A stretch of 64,000 nucleotides of DNA from Jiangella alba (GCF_900106035.1 NZ_FNUC01000004.1:558001-622000); one strand, 5' to 3'. Shown: positions 9,519 to 18,846, counted from the first letter of the stretch. A program made the numbers and translations. The notes: generated by a model not told the origin, from the letters alone.

Positions 9519-12368
9519 TCACGAAGCTGTCGGGGTGGACGAGGACAACTGGTCCGATCGCTGGATGGCCCGTTCGTCGGTGCCGAGGTACGACGCGATG
9601 ACGGCGGGGTCGTGCCTGATCCGCTCCGGCGTCCCCTCGGCGATCACGCGGCCGGCCTCCAGGCAGTACACGCGGTCGGAGATCGCCATGATCAACGGCA
9701 TGTCGTGCTCGATGACCAGCAGCGACGCGCCCAGCTCGCGCTGGATCCGGACGATGAGCGGCCCGAACGCCTCGGTCTCGCGCTGGGCGACGCCGCCGGT
9801 GGGCTCGTCGAGCATGAGGACCTTCGCGTCGGCCGCGATCAGGCAGCCGAGCTCGACGATGCGGCGGGTCCCGGTCGAGAGGTTCGCGGTGAACTCGTCG
9901 GCGAAGTGACCGAGCCCGAGCAGGTCGATCACGTCGTCGGCGGCGGCCCGCTTGCGCCGTTCGGCGGCCGGCGCGGGCGGCAGCCCGGTGATCGACGGCA
10001 GCAGCAGCGTGCGCGACCGCGCCTCCAGGGCCACCAAGACGGTCTCGCGCACCGTGAGGTCGGGGTACAGCCGGGCCGCCTGGAAGCCGCGGCCGAGGCC
10101 ACGACGGTGCCGGCGGTAGGCCGGCAGCCCGTTGACGTCGGCGCCGAGCAGCTCGATCGTCCCGGTCGACGGCACCAGCCCGCTGACGGCGTTCATCAGC
10201 GTCGACTTGCCGGCGCCATTGGTGCCGATCAGGCCGACCAGCTCGCCGGGCCGGACCTCGAGGTCCACCCCGTCGACGGCGCGGTTGCCGCCGAAGTGCA
10301 CGCTCACGCCGGTGAGCCGCAGCCACGGCGCCGCGGCGGCCGCGGTCCCGTCAGGCGCGTCGGCCCGCGGCCGCGGAGTCGCCGTGGCCGGGCGGGTGGA
10401 CACCGGCTCCGGCTCCGTGCGGGCGCCGATCGCGCTGAGGACGAGACCACGGACGCCGTAGACGATCTGCATCAGCCCGCCCGGGAAGTACATGAGCAGG
10501 ATGAGCAGACCGATGCCGCTGGTCAGCAGGCGCACCTCGTCGAGGTCCCCGAACAGCGCCGGCAGCCCGCGGACGAACAGCGCACCGAGGATCGGCCCGG
10601 CCACCGAGCCGACCCCGCCGATGATCGTCGCCGAGATCAGCAGCAACGACACGTCGGGGCTGAAGGTGCTGCCGGGCACCACCTCGACCCGCAGTGTGAT
10701 GAACAGGCAGCCGGCCAGCGCCGCCATCGCGCCGGACAGGCCGAACGCGATGAGCTTCATCCGCACCGGCGACACGGTGGCGGCCGCGGCCATGTCCTCG
10801 TTGTTGCTGACGGCGATCATGGCGCGGCCGATGCCGCCGCGCCGGATCAGGCACAGGACCGCCACCATGAGCCCGAGCACCAGCAGGCAGAGGAAGTAGA
10901 ACGTGCGGCGGTCGGAGAAGTCGAGGCCGCCCAGCTCCGGCGGCTCCATGTAGGGCGTGGTCGTCGACCACGGCGAACCGGTGAACCAGGCCTGGCGGAA
11001 GATCCAGGTCGAGGCGGCGACGGCGAACGCCAGCGTGACGACGGCCAGGAACGGGCCGCGCATGCGCACCGCGGACAGCCCGACCAGCAGCGCCGCGGCG
11101 CCGCCGACGGCGGTGGCCACCAGCAGCGCGGTCCACCAGGACAGCTGCAGTCCCCACCCGGGCAGGAACGGCAGTTCGGTGCCGTGCGTCACCATGACCA
11201 TGACGCCGGACCCGAGGCCGACGAAGGCGAACTGGCCGAGGGTGAACTGGCCGGCCCAGCCGGTCAGCATCGACAACGGGAGCGCCATCATCGCGAACAC
11301 CAGCACGTCGGTCCACACGAACTGCTGGCTCTGCCGGGTGAACACCAGCGGGATGATCGCCAGCAGCGCGAACAGGACGACGAAGCCCATGGTGTTCAGG
11401 TGCCGGACGTACCAGAGCCGCCGCAGCCGCTGCGGCACCGCCGCCACCCGGGCGCCGAGCGACGGCGCCGCCTCGCCGCGCCGGCCGCGGACCCAGAACA
11501 GCAGCAGCAGGATCGTCGCGGCGAAGATCCACAGGTCGACGACGGACCGGTTCGCCTGGTCGACGTTGCCGCGCAGCACGCTCTCGCCGACGCCGACGAG
11601 CAGGCCGCCGACGAGGGTCATCGGCAGCGAGCTCATCCGGGCGATCAGCGCGACCAGCAGCGCGCGCACCAGCAGGCCGGGGCCCACCGCGGCGGCGCCG
11701 GAGCCGATGATGGTGCCCGGCGTGATGCCCTGGATGGGCGCGATCATGATGGCGGTGACGGCGGCGAAGCCGGCCGCCAGCGTCCACACGATCGACGACG
11801 TCGTCTTCACGCTGAGGCCGAACACGCGGGCGGTGTCGGGGTTCGCGGCGGTGGCGCGCACCATCAGGCCCCACTTGGACCTGGTCATGAACAGCGCCAG
11901 CGCGAGAATCGTCGCCGGGGCGACGATGACCACGAGCACGTCCCGGGCGACGATCAGGATCGAGCCGGTGACGTGCCAGGACAGGTCGAACGGCAGCGGG
12001 AACGCCTGCTCCGAGCCGCTCTTGGGCAGCGACATCCGCGCCACCATCAGCACCTGCGCCACGCCGATGGTGGCGATCAGCACCACCAGCCGCGATGCGG
12101 TGAACAGCCGCCTGATCACCGAGAGCTCGACCACCAGGCCGACGACCGCGGTCGCCGCGATGGCCAGGGCGAAGGCCAGCCAGTACGGCACGTCGAGACC
12201 CGCGCTGAGGTAGCAGAACACGGCCACGCCGAACGCGCCCATCTCGCCCTGGGCGAAGTTCAGCACGCCGGTCGCCCGGTACACGAGCACGAAGCCGGCG
12301 GCCAGAATCGCGTAGACGAGCCCGACGATGACGCCGTTGACGAGCATCTGCGCGGAGACGTCGATCAT
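9519..12368 (-). CDS. Branched-chain-type ABC importer, fused LivH–LivM–LivG (two permeases plus ATPase)
   Basis: One 949-residue polypeptide carries three units normally encoded separately. A LivH permease (about 1–290, starts MIDVSAQMLVNG with GVLNFAQGE) is followed by a LivM permease (about 310–640, with GWAGQFTLGQ). A Pro/Ala-rich linker then leads to a LivG ATPase (about 685–930) with Walker A GTNGAGKS, the degenerate signature NLSTGTRR and Walker B VLMLDEPTGG. Such proteins import amino acids, amides or small acids. It overlaps the upstream MFS–LivF gene by four bases (ATGA). The matching LivF ATPase is found only as the C-terminal half of that neighbour. Confidence 0.93.
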   Translation of the reverse strand: MIDVSAQMLVNGVIVGLVYAILAAGFVLVYRATGVLNFAQGEMGAFGVAVFCYLSAGLDVPYWLAFALAIAATAVVGLVVELSVIRRLFTASRLVVLIATIGVAQVLMVARMSLPKSGSEQAFPLPFDLSWHVTGSILIVARDVLVVIVAPATILALALFMTRSKWGLMVRATAANPDTARVFGLSVKTTSSIVWTLAAGFAAVTAIMIAPIQGITPGTIIGSGAAAVGPGLLVRALLVALIARMSSLPMTLVGGLLVGVGESVLRGNVDQANRSVVDLWIFAATILLLLFWVRGRRGEAAPSLGARVAAVPQRLRRLWYVRHLNTMGFVVLFALLAIIPLVFTRQSQQFVWTDVLVFAMMALPLSMLTGWAGQFTLGQFAFVGLGSGVMVMVTHGTELPFLPGWGLQLSWWTALLVATAVGGAAALLVGLSAVRMRGPFLAVVTLAFAVAASTWIFRQAWFTGSPWSTTTPYMEPPELGGLDFSDRRTFYFLCLLVLGLMVAVLCLIRRGGIGRAMIAVSNNEDMAAAATVSPVRMKLIAFGLSGAMAALAGCLFITLRVEVVPGSTFSPDVSLLLISATIIGGVGSVAGPILGALFVRGLPALFGDLDEVRLLTSGIGLLILLMYFPGGLMQIVYGVRGLVLSAIGARTEPEPVSTRPATATPRPRADAPDGTAAAAAPWLRLTGVSVHFGGNRAVDGVDLEVRPGELVGLIGTNGAGKSTLMNAVSGLVPSTGTIELLGADVNGLPAYRRHRRGLGRGFQAARLYPDLTVRETVLVALEARSRTLLLPSITGLPPAPAAERRKRAAADDVIDLLGLGHFADEFTANLSTGTRRIVELGCLIAADAKVLMLDEPTGGVAQRETEAFGPLIVRIQRELGASLLVIEHDMPLIMAISDRVYCLEAGRVIAEGTPERIRHDPAVIASYLGTDERAIQRSDQLSSSTPTAS

Positions 12369-14605
12369 CGCGACCCCCGCGTCTCGCCGAGGAACACGGC
12401 CCGGACGAGGTCGTCGCGGCCGGCCAGTTCGGCGGCCGAGCCCTCGAACATGATCCGCCCCTTCTCCATGAAGACGGCACGGTCGGCGAAGGAGAGCGCG
12501 AGGTTGAGCGACTGCTCGACGATGATCATCGTCGTGCCCTCGCGCTTGAGTTCTTCGACGACGGCGAGCAGCTCCTGCACCACGACCGGCGCCAGCCCGA
12601 GCGAGAGCTCGTCGATGATCAGCAGCTCCGGCTCGTGCACCAGCGTCATCGCCAGCGCGACCATCTGCTGCTGGCCGCCGGACAGGTCGCAGGCGCGGCT
12701 TTGCCGGGCGTCGGCGAGGGCCGGGAACCGGCCGAGCGCGCGGTCGACCCGGTCCTTCGCCTCCGCGGGCGACAGGTCGGTGGTGAGCAGCGCGGTCCGC
12801 AGGTTCTCCGTCACCGTCAGCTCGGGGAAGACGCCCGCACCGCCACGCAGCTGCACGACGCCGGCGCGGAAGCGCAGCTCCGCCTCGGCGTAGGTGAGCG
12901 AGCGCCCGTTGAGCCGGATGACGCCGCGGTCGGGGATGCCGAGGCCGCTGATGACCCGCAGCAGGCTCGACTTGCCCGCGCCGTTCGTGCCGAGCAGCGC
13001 CAGCACCTCGCCGCGCGCCACCTCCAGGTCGATGCCGAACAGCACCTGCACAGTGCCGTAGCTGAAGTCCAGGTTGCGCACCTGCAGCACCGGGGTGTGC
13101 TGCGGGTCGGCGGCGATCCGGCGCCGCTCCTCCTGTTCCTCCAGCAGCTCCTCGACCGCCCGCGAGATGTCCTGACGCAGGTAGCGGGCGCCGCGGTGGA
13201 ACAGGTAGCCGCCGGCGACCGTCGACACCGGCACCGCGATGGTCAGCGCGACCCGCTGGCCGTGCGCGTCGGAGATGGCGCCCACCACCAGCGCGCCGAG
13301 GAAGCCGCCCATCAGGAACGTGAAGATCGGCACGATGGCGAACGCCTGGGCCCGCAGCCGGTACGGCGCGACGGAGGCCACCAGCGGGTTGACCGCCACC
13401 AGCGCCATGCCGGTGAACGCCGTCGCCAGCGCGTAGCAGACCAGCAGCAGCGCCGGCTGCTGCAGCCGCAGCGCGACCAGCGTGAGCACGCCGTAGGCGA
13501 CGATGGCGTAGCCGGCCACCCGCATGGTGCGGGCGGGGTCGACCCGGTACATCCGGTCGAAGCGCCGCCCGGCGATCAGCATGGCGACGATCGACGGGAT
13601 CTGGCAGAGCGACAGGATCCAGCCGCGGGTGAAGGCGCCGTACCCGTACTCGTCGCGCAGCAACAGCGTCAGCTGCAGCGGGACGGTGATGAGGGCCAGC
13701 CCGAGCGCGCCGATGCCGAGGCACATGAAGTAGAAGGTCTTGATCTTCTTCATCCGGGCGAACGCCGTCCCGATGGTGATCGGCAGTTCGCCGCCGCGAT
13801 CGCTCTGGTCCAGCACCTCGCCGGTGACCGTCTCCTGCTCGTACCGCCCGCGCACCGGCTCGCGCAGGAACACCAGCGCCGCGATCGCCAGCACCGCGAC
13901 GGGGACGGCCAGGGCGAGGTACGCCCACCGCCAGCCCTCCGCGCCGCCGGCCAGGGTGGCGATGCTCCCGGCGGTGAACGGCCCGAGCGCCAGGCCCAGC
14001 GGCGTCGCCATCGCGTGCAGCGAGAAGATCCGCCCGCGGCCCTCCAGCGGATAGCCGTCGGAGATGAGCGAGCCGAACACCGGCGTGGAGTAGGCGGCGG
14101 CGAGCCCGATGCCCGAGTAGGCGAGGAACAGCTGGAACGTGTTGCCGGCCAGGGCCGCCCCGACCAGGCAGAGCGCCGCGCCCGCGGCGGAGCCGGCCAC
14201 GACGTACTTGCGCGGCACCCGGTCGGCCAGCCACGCCATCGGCACCGCGCCGAGCACCAGCGCGATGCCGCCGAAGCTGGCCAGCGCCATCAGCCCGGTG
14301 TCGGACAGCCCGAAGTAGGCGCGGATGTCCGGCGCGAGCACGTTCGTGGTCTCGCGGCTGAGCTGCTCGATGACCACGAGCAGCACGGCCAGCGTCACGA
14401 TCGCCCAGCCGCCGCGGCGCAGCGTGTCGCGCAGCGACAGCTCCGCGGCGCCCACCGCCGGCAGCAGCTCGTCGGGCAGCACCAGCGGCTCGGACCGCTG
14501 GGTCTGCGCCTCCTGCCGCCGCGACTCCTCCGCCAGGACCGCCGCGGTCAGCGTCGCGGTCCGCGGCCCGCCCGGATCCGCCGGCTCAGCTGTCGGCTCA
14601 GTCAT
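12365..14605 (-). CDS. MFS transporter fused to a LivF-type ABC ATPase
   Basis: The 746-residue protein has about 12 membrane segments of a major facilitator between residues 60 and 480, including LADRVPRKY of the loop 2–3 motif. After a charged helical linker (EELLEEQEERRR) comes a complete LivF ATPase from about 508, with Walker A GTNGAGKSS, signature DLSGGQQQ and Walker B LLIIDELSLGL (Glu present). No ABC permease domain is present here; the permeases are in the adjacent LivHMG fusion. It overlaps the binding-protein stop by eight bases. Whether the MFS half transports or merely anchors is unknown. Confidence 0.9.
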   Translation of the reverse strand: MTEPTAEPADPGGPRTATLTAAVLAEESRRQEAQTQRSEPLVLPDELLPAVGAAELSLRDTLRRGGWAIVTLAVLLVVIEQLSRETTNVLAPDIRAYFGLSDTGLMALASFGGIALVLGAVPMAWLADRVPRKYVVAGSAAGAALCLVGAALAGNTFQLFLAYSGIGLAAAYSTPVFGSLISDGYPLEGRGRIFSLHAMATPLGLALGPFTAGSIATLAGGAEGWRWAYLALAVPVAVLAIAALVFLREPVRGRYEQETVTGEVLDQSDRGGELPITIGTAFARMKKIKTFYFMCLGIGALGLALITVPLQLTLLLRDEYGYGAFTRGWILSLCQIPSIVAMLIAGRRFDRMYRVDPARTMRVAGYAIVAYGVLTLVALRLQQPALLLVCYALATAFTGMALVAVNPLVASVAPYRLRAQAFAIVPIFTFLMGGFLGALVVGAISDAHGQRVALTIAVPVSTVAGGYLFHRGARYLRQDISRAVEELLEEQEERRRIAADPQHTPVLQVRNLDFSYGTVQVLFGIDLEVARGEVLALLGTNGAGKSSLLRVISGLGIPDRGVIRLNGRSLTYAEAELRFRAGVVQLRGGAGVFPELTVTENLRTALLTTDLSPAEAKDRVDRALGRFPALADARQSRACDLSGGQQQMVALAMTLVHEPELLIIDELSLGLAPVVVQELLAVVEELKREGTTMIIVEQSLNLALSFADRAVFMEKGRIMFEGSAAELAGRDDLVRAVFLGETRGSR

Positions 14606-16091
14606 CGGCCGGCAGGGGGAGGAAGTCGGTCTCGGGGACGATGCAGTGCGCGGAGTCGCTGCCGAACTCCGCCGGGCACGGATAGTGGAACCGCTCGACC
14701 ACGATCGCGTCGGGCCCGGTCGGCTTGCCGGGGCCGAAGCTCGCCGGCAGCGACTCGCCGTGGTCGAAGTCGCCGAAGCCGGCCAGCACGGCCGCGACGT
14801 CCTGCCGGGTCGGGTTCTCCCCGGCCGCCTCGATGGCCCGGGCGAACAGCCGGACCCCCGAACAGCTGGAGGCCACGTTGCTGGCCCGCAGGTTGTCGGC
14901 GTCGTCGAGCAGGTCGTACGGCGCGTCGATGACGTCGCTGTACTCGGCGTAGACGCGGTTGCACATCTCGACGAACGGGTCGGGGACGAAGTCGTCGAGG
15001 CGGTGCTCGCCGGCTCGGCTGCCCGACACGATCGTGGCGCCGTCGTAGAGCGCGGCCGCGGCCTCGCCGGCGAACTGGACGATCTTGCCGGTGACCAGCT
15101 CGCTGTCCTGGGCCTGGAAGCTGGTGTTCACGAACTCGACGTCGCCGGGCTGGAAGCCCTGCGTGACCATCTCGCCCAGGTACGTGGGCATGGTGATGGT
15201 GTCGAGCAGCGGGAACACCACCTCGACGCCGTCGGCGCGCATGCCCTGCACCGACTCGATCAGGCCGTCGGTGCAGTTGCCGGCGTCGCAGCCGATGGCG
15301 TCGACGCGGGCCACCTCGAGCCCGAGCCGCTCCAGCTCGGCGACCAGCCCCTCCTGCACGACCTGCGGGTTGGGCTCGGTGTCGGTGTAGACGACGCCGA
15401 TGGGCCGGCCCTCGAGCTCGCCGGCCAGCTCGCGGGCGGCGTAGGTGAGGATGTCGGCCGGCGAGTGGTTGACCGAGTAGAGCATGCCGTCGGCGGCGGC
15501 GAAGTCCTGGGCGCTGAGGTCGTACGTCGTCACGTAGATGACGTCGTTGGGCCCGGTGAGGCAGCCGGCCAGCGGGTTACCGACCCCGGTGAAGGAGAAC
15601 GCGCCGAGGGCGTGCTGGTCCTTCGCGATCGAGGTGCACGCCTGCTGGGCCTCGACCTGCGGATCGGTGGCGCCGAACCCGGGCACCGCGATCTCGACGG
15701 TGTTCAGTTCGATCAGGCGCCCGTTGATGCCGCCGCACTCCTCGTTGACGATGCGCACGAACGTCTCGACCTGGTCGGCGGTGTCGCCGACGTCCTCGGC
15801 GAAGCCGACCTCCACGAGGTCCTCCAGCCGCAGCCGCACGTTCGTCAGGACCACCGAGTCGGCGGTGATACCCGGCTCGACCTCCTCTGGCTGGTGGTCG
15901 CCGGTGTCCGCGGTGCAGAACGCCTCGGTGCCGGTGAACCGGCTGTCGAACGACTCGGCGACGCCCGGCCCCGACGAGGTCGGTGCGGCAGCAGGGTCGT
16001 CGTCGGTGCTGCGGACGACGCCCGAACAGCCGCCGGCCACGATCAGACACCCAAGAGCGAGCGCGCAGGCTCGTAATCCGTCAGAACGCAT
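14598..16091 (-). CDS. ABC-type substrate-binding lipoprotein (LivJ/periplasmic-binding fold I)
   Basis: The 497-residue protein begins MRSDGLRACALALGCLIVAGGC, a lipoprotein signal ending in AGGC with the lipidated Cys near residue 22. An Asp/Ser-rich tether and a type I periplasmic-binding domain follow (GITADSVVLTNVR, ALGAFSFTG, PIGVVYTDTEPNPQ). It should capture the substrate outside the membrane for the LivHMG and MFS–LivF system. GGAGAG precedes ATG 16091. Paired Cys residues (ECGG, GCDAGNC, SSCSG, YPC…HC) suggest disulphides. The ligand class (amino acid, amide or other small acid) is inferred only from the operon. Confidence 0.9.
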   Translation of the reverse strand: MRSDGLRACALALGCLIVAGGCSGVVRSTDDDPAAAPTSSGPGVAESFDSRFTGTEAFCTADTGDHQPEEVEPGITADSVVLTNVRLRLEDLVEVGFAEDVGDTADQVETFVRIVNEECGGINGRLIELNTVEIAVPGFGATDPQVEAQQACTSIAKDQHALGAFSFTGVGNPLAGCLTGPNDVIYVTTYDLSAQDFAAADGMLYSVNHSPADILTYAARELAGELEGRPIGVVYTDTEPNPQVVQEGLVAELERLGLEVARVDAIGCDAGNCTDGLIESVQGMRADGVEVVFPLLDTITMPTYLGEMVTQGFQPGDVEFVNTSFQAQDSELVTGKIVQFAGEAAAALYDGATIVSGSRAGEHRLDDFVPDPFVEMCNRVYAEYSDVIDAPYDLLDDADNLRASNVASSCSGVRLFARAIEAAGENPTRQDVAAVLAGFGDFDHGESLPASFGPGKPTGPDAIVVERFHYPCPAEFGSDSAHCIVPETDFLPLPADD

Positions 16092-16120
16092 GAGGGACTC
16101 TCCGTAGATGAGGGCGCCCG

Positions 16121-17356
16121 CTACAGGCGGTCGGCCAGCCAGTCGAAGAGGTGCTCGGCAGCAGTGGCGGTGGCGCCGTTCTGGCAGTGCAGTTGAGCGG
16201 TCGACTCGGTGCCGAAGAGCATCAGCTCCTTGGGGCACTCGAGCGCCTCGTAGAGCTGCTCGGCCTGACCGGTGGAGAAGCGTTCGTCGACGCCGTCCAT
16301 CACGAGCGTCTCGCACTCGATGAGCTTGGCGACGTCGGTGAGGTCGCAGGCCTCGAACTCCTTCATCAGCGCGTACGGCGTGTCGACGCCGTGCTTCCAG
16401 CACGAGTCGCGCAGGAACCAGCCGGCCGTCGACGACTGCTCCGCGATGGCGCCCGCGGCGGCGTTGAACGCCTCCGGGCCGTCGCCGTAGGCCTCCATCA
16501 GTGACGGGGGCAGGCCCGCGCTGATGCTGGCCCACCAGCTGAGGACGCCGGGATCGGCGATGCACAGCTTCAGCCGCTTCTCGTACGCCGCCGCCCGGGG
16601 CGCCAGGTAGCCGCCGAAGCTCAGGCCCATCAGCGCGATCCGGTCGGCGTCGACGCCGTCCAGGCCGACCGCGACGTCGACGATCGGCGTCACGACGTTC
16701 TCCCAGTCAGGCCGGAACGGCAGCCCGTTCAGCCGCAGCGCCAGCCCCTGGCCGGGGCACTGGACCGCCAGGCAGTGGATGCCGCGGCGGATCGCGCCGT
16801 CGTAGACCCACCGGGTGTCCTCGGGCCAGGCGTCGCGGCCCTGGAAGAAGATCAGCAGCGGTGCCGACTGGTCCGCGACCGGGCTGCGGTAGAGGTAGGA
16901 CGGCAGGAACGAGCCCTCGTACGGGATGGCGAGGTACTCGCCCGGGTAGCCGCTGAGCTCCAGGTAGCGGTCGTAGTGCTGGTAGCTGCGGCGGGCGTGC
17001 TCGGCCATCCGCGGGTCGTCGGGCGGGCCGAAGTGCATGAGCGAGGCGCGCCAGTAGGTCGACGCGCGCAGGTGGCAGTCGGCCGCGGTGACGGTGCGGC
17101 CGGCGGCCTCGGCGGACTCGGCACGGGCCTGCAGGGCCTGCGCCATCGGCGTCCAGGCCTGGATCCAGCTCTCCTCGTCGTCGACGGCGATGGAGCGGGC
17201 CACCTCCAGGCATTCGCCGAGGTCGGACATGCCGAAGAGCATCATGCCGAGGTGGTGCTTGAACTGGTCGTCCATCACCTCGTCGGCGATGAACTGGTGC
17301 GAGGTCCAGTGCGGGCCCGGGAAGAGCGGGTTGACGGAGGGTACGGCGGCGGTCAT
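16121..17356 (-). CDS. Alpha/beta hydrolase of the FrsA/2,6-dihydroxypseudooxynicotine-hydrolase type
   Basis: The 411-residue protein has an N-terminal helical cap (about 1–150) and an alpha/beta hydrolase core with nucleophile Ser246 in GLSFGG, acid Asp357 in MDGVDERF and His390 in TAQLHCQNG. The layout resembles the family that includes 2,6-dihydroxypseudooxynicotine hydrolase, a C–C bond hydrolase of nicotine breakdown, and FrsA/acyl-peptidase-like enzymes. It lies 29 bases upstream of the binding-protein gene and 44 bases downstream of the amidase. C–C or amide/ester hydrolysis of the imported compound is plausible; the true substrate is unknown. Confidence 0.78.
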   Translation of the reverse strand: MTAAVPSVNPLFPGPHWTSHQFIADEVMDDQFKHHLGMMLFGMSDLGECLEVARSIAVDDEESWIQAWTPMAQALQARAESAEAAGRTVTAADCHLRASTYWRASLMHFGPPDDPRMAEHARRSYQHYDRYLELSGYPGEYLAIPYEGSFLPSYLYRSPVADQSAPLLIFFQGRDAWPEDTRWVYDGAIRRGIHCLAVQCPGQGLALRLNGLPFRPDWENVVTPIVDVAVGLDGVDADRIALMGLSFGGYLAPRAAAYEKRLKLCIADPGVLSWWASISAGLPPSLMEAYGDGPEAFNAAAGAIAEQSSTAGWFLRDSCWKHGVDTPYALMKEFEACDLTDVAKLIECETLVMDGVDERFSTGQAEQLYEALECPKELMLFGTESTAQLHCQNGATATAAEHLFDWLADRL

Positions 17357-17400
17357 CGGGCGCTCCTACTCGTCGGTGGTTCGACGGGGTCGCCGGTGCT

Positions 17401-18846
17401 TCAGGCGGCGACGCCGAGTGGCGGGATACGGCCGGCCCACGGGCGGGCCTGCTCGAGTTGCGCGGCGAGGCGGAACAACATCCCCTCGTCGCCGTAGGGG
17501 CCCACGAAGTGCGCGCCGATCGGCACGCCGTCGTCGGTCCAGTACAGCGGCACGGTCATGGCCGGCTGGCCGCTGACGTTGATGAGCGAGGTGAACGCGA
17601 CGAAGCCGGCCGACGCGCGCATGCCACGGGTGGGGTCGTCGGCCGTCGAGGCGAACGTGCCCAGCGGCGGCGGCGTGCTGCCCGTGGTCGGGGTGAGCCA
17701 CAGGTCGTACGGCGCCTGGAACGCGGCCAGCTCGTCGCACAGCGTCTGCAACTCGGCCAGGGCGTCCATGAAGTCGCTGACGGAGGTGGTCGTCGACCGG
17801 CCGCGCTGGATCAGCTCCCAGGTGGCCGGCTCGAACAGCTCCTCGACGGCCGGCTTGCCCGTCGAGCGTTCCAGCCGGGCAATGTCCCAGGCCAGCCCGC
17901 CGGCCGAGACGGCGGCGAACGGGCCGGCCAGGCCACCGACGTCGAGGGTGGGCACGCCCTCCTCGACGATGTGGCCCAGGCTCTCGCACAACCGGGCGGC
18001 GTCGTCGACGGCGGCCAGCGTGTCGGCGTCGAGCGGCGTGCCCATCGGCGAGCGGCGGCTGACGACGATGCGCAGCCGGCCCGGGTCGCGGGACACCTCC
18101 TCGAGGTACGGCCGCTCCGGCCGCGGCGCGATGAACGGGTCGCCGGGCGCCGGCCCGGCGGTGGCGTCCAGCAGTGCCGCGGAGTCGCGCACCGACACCG
18201 TGATGGAGTTCTCGCTGAGGAACGCCATGCGCATGGAGACGCCGAGGTGCCGGCGCGCCGACGCGATGCGCAGCCGCGTCGGCTTCATGCCGAAGACGCC
18301 GCAGCACGACGCGGGGATCCGGATGGACCCGCCGCTGTCGCTGGCGTTGGCCATCGGCACCATGCGGGTCGCGACCGCGGCGGCCGCGCCGCCGCTGGAC
18401 CCGCCGGCCGTCAGCGCGGGGTTCCACGGGTTGCGGGTGGGGCCGAACGCCTCCGGCTCGGTGGTCGGCTGCAGGCCGAACTCGGGCAGGTTGGTCTTGC
18501 CGGAGCAGACCAGCCCGGCCGCTCGGTACCTGCGGGTGAGCGGCCCGTCCTCGGCGGAGACGTTGTCGAGCAGGTAGCGGCTGCCGGACGTCAGCCTGGT
18601 GCCGGCGTACCCGACGGCGCCGCCGTCCTTGAGCAGGAACGGCACGCCCGTGAACGGGCCGTCCGGCAGTCCTGCCTCGATCTGTGCCGCGGCCTCGTCG
18701 TACATCGTGGTGATGACGGCGTTGACCTGCGGGTTGACCTGCTCGATGCGCTTGATCGCCGCGTCGAGCAGTTCGTGTGGGGTCACGTCGCCGGAACGGA
18801 CCAGCTCGGCCTGTCCGACGGCATCCAGTGCGGCGATGTCACTCAT
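17401..18846 (-). CDS. Amidase-signature hydrolase (6-aminohexanoate-cyclic-dimer-hydrolase-like)
   Basis: The 481-residue amidase has the complete Ser–cisSer–Lys triad: Lys73 in FLLKDGG, Ser150 in AGGSSGG and Ser174 in DSGGSIR. The spacing of 24 residues between the serines is normal for the family. The IPASCCGVFGMKPTR stretch is typical of the branch that contains NylA, which opens cyclic nylon dimers. It is the first gene of the operon that ends with mmsA, and a promoter fits at 18912–18940. It should hydrolyse a linear or cyclic amide in the cytoplasm. The natural substrate is not deducible. Confidence 0.88.
   Translation of the reverse strand: MSDIAALDAVGQAELVRSGDVTPHELLDAAIKRIEQVNPQVNAVITTMYDEAAAQIEAGLPDGPFTGVPFLLKDGGAVGYAGTRLTSGSRYLLDNVSAEDGPLTRRYRAAGLVCSGKTNLPEFGLQPTTEPEAFGPTRNPWNPALTAGGSSGGAAAAVATRMVPMANASDSGGSIRIPASCCGVFGMKPTRLRIASARRHLGVSMRMAFLSENSITVSVRDSAALLDATAGPAPGDPFIAPRPERPYLEEVSRDPGRLRIVVSRRSPMGTPLDADTLAAVDDAARLCESLGHIVEEGVPTLDVGGLAGPFAAVSAGGLAWDIARLERSTGKPAVEELFEPATWELIQRGRSTTTSVSDFMDALAELQTLCDELAAFQAPYDLWLTPTTGSTPPPLGTFASTADDPTRGMRASAGFVAFTSLINVSGQPAMTVPLYWTDDGVPIGAHFVGPYGDEGMLFRLAAQLEQARPWAGRIPPLGVAA

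Noticed and set aside
9318-12893. 1,191-codon plus-strand frame opposite the transporter genes
   Set aside because: It is a mirror of the LivHMG codons, with a His/Gln/Asp/Arg-biased composition and no start context. The transporter motifs on the minus strand explain the region.
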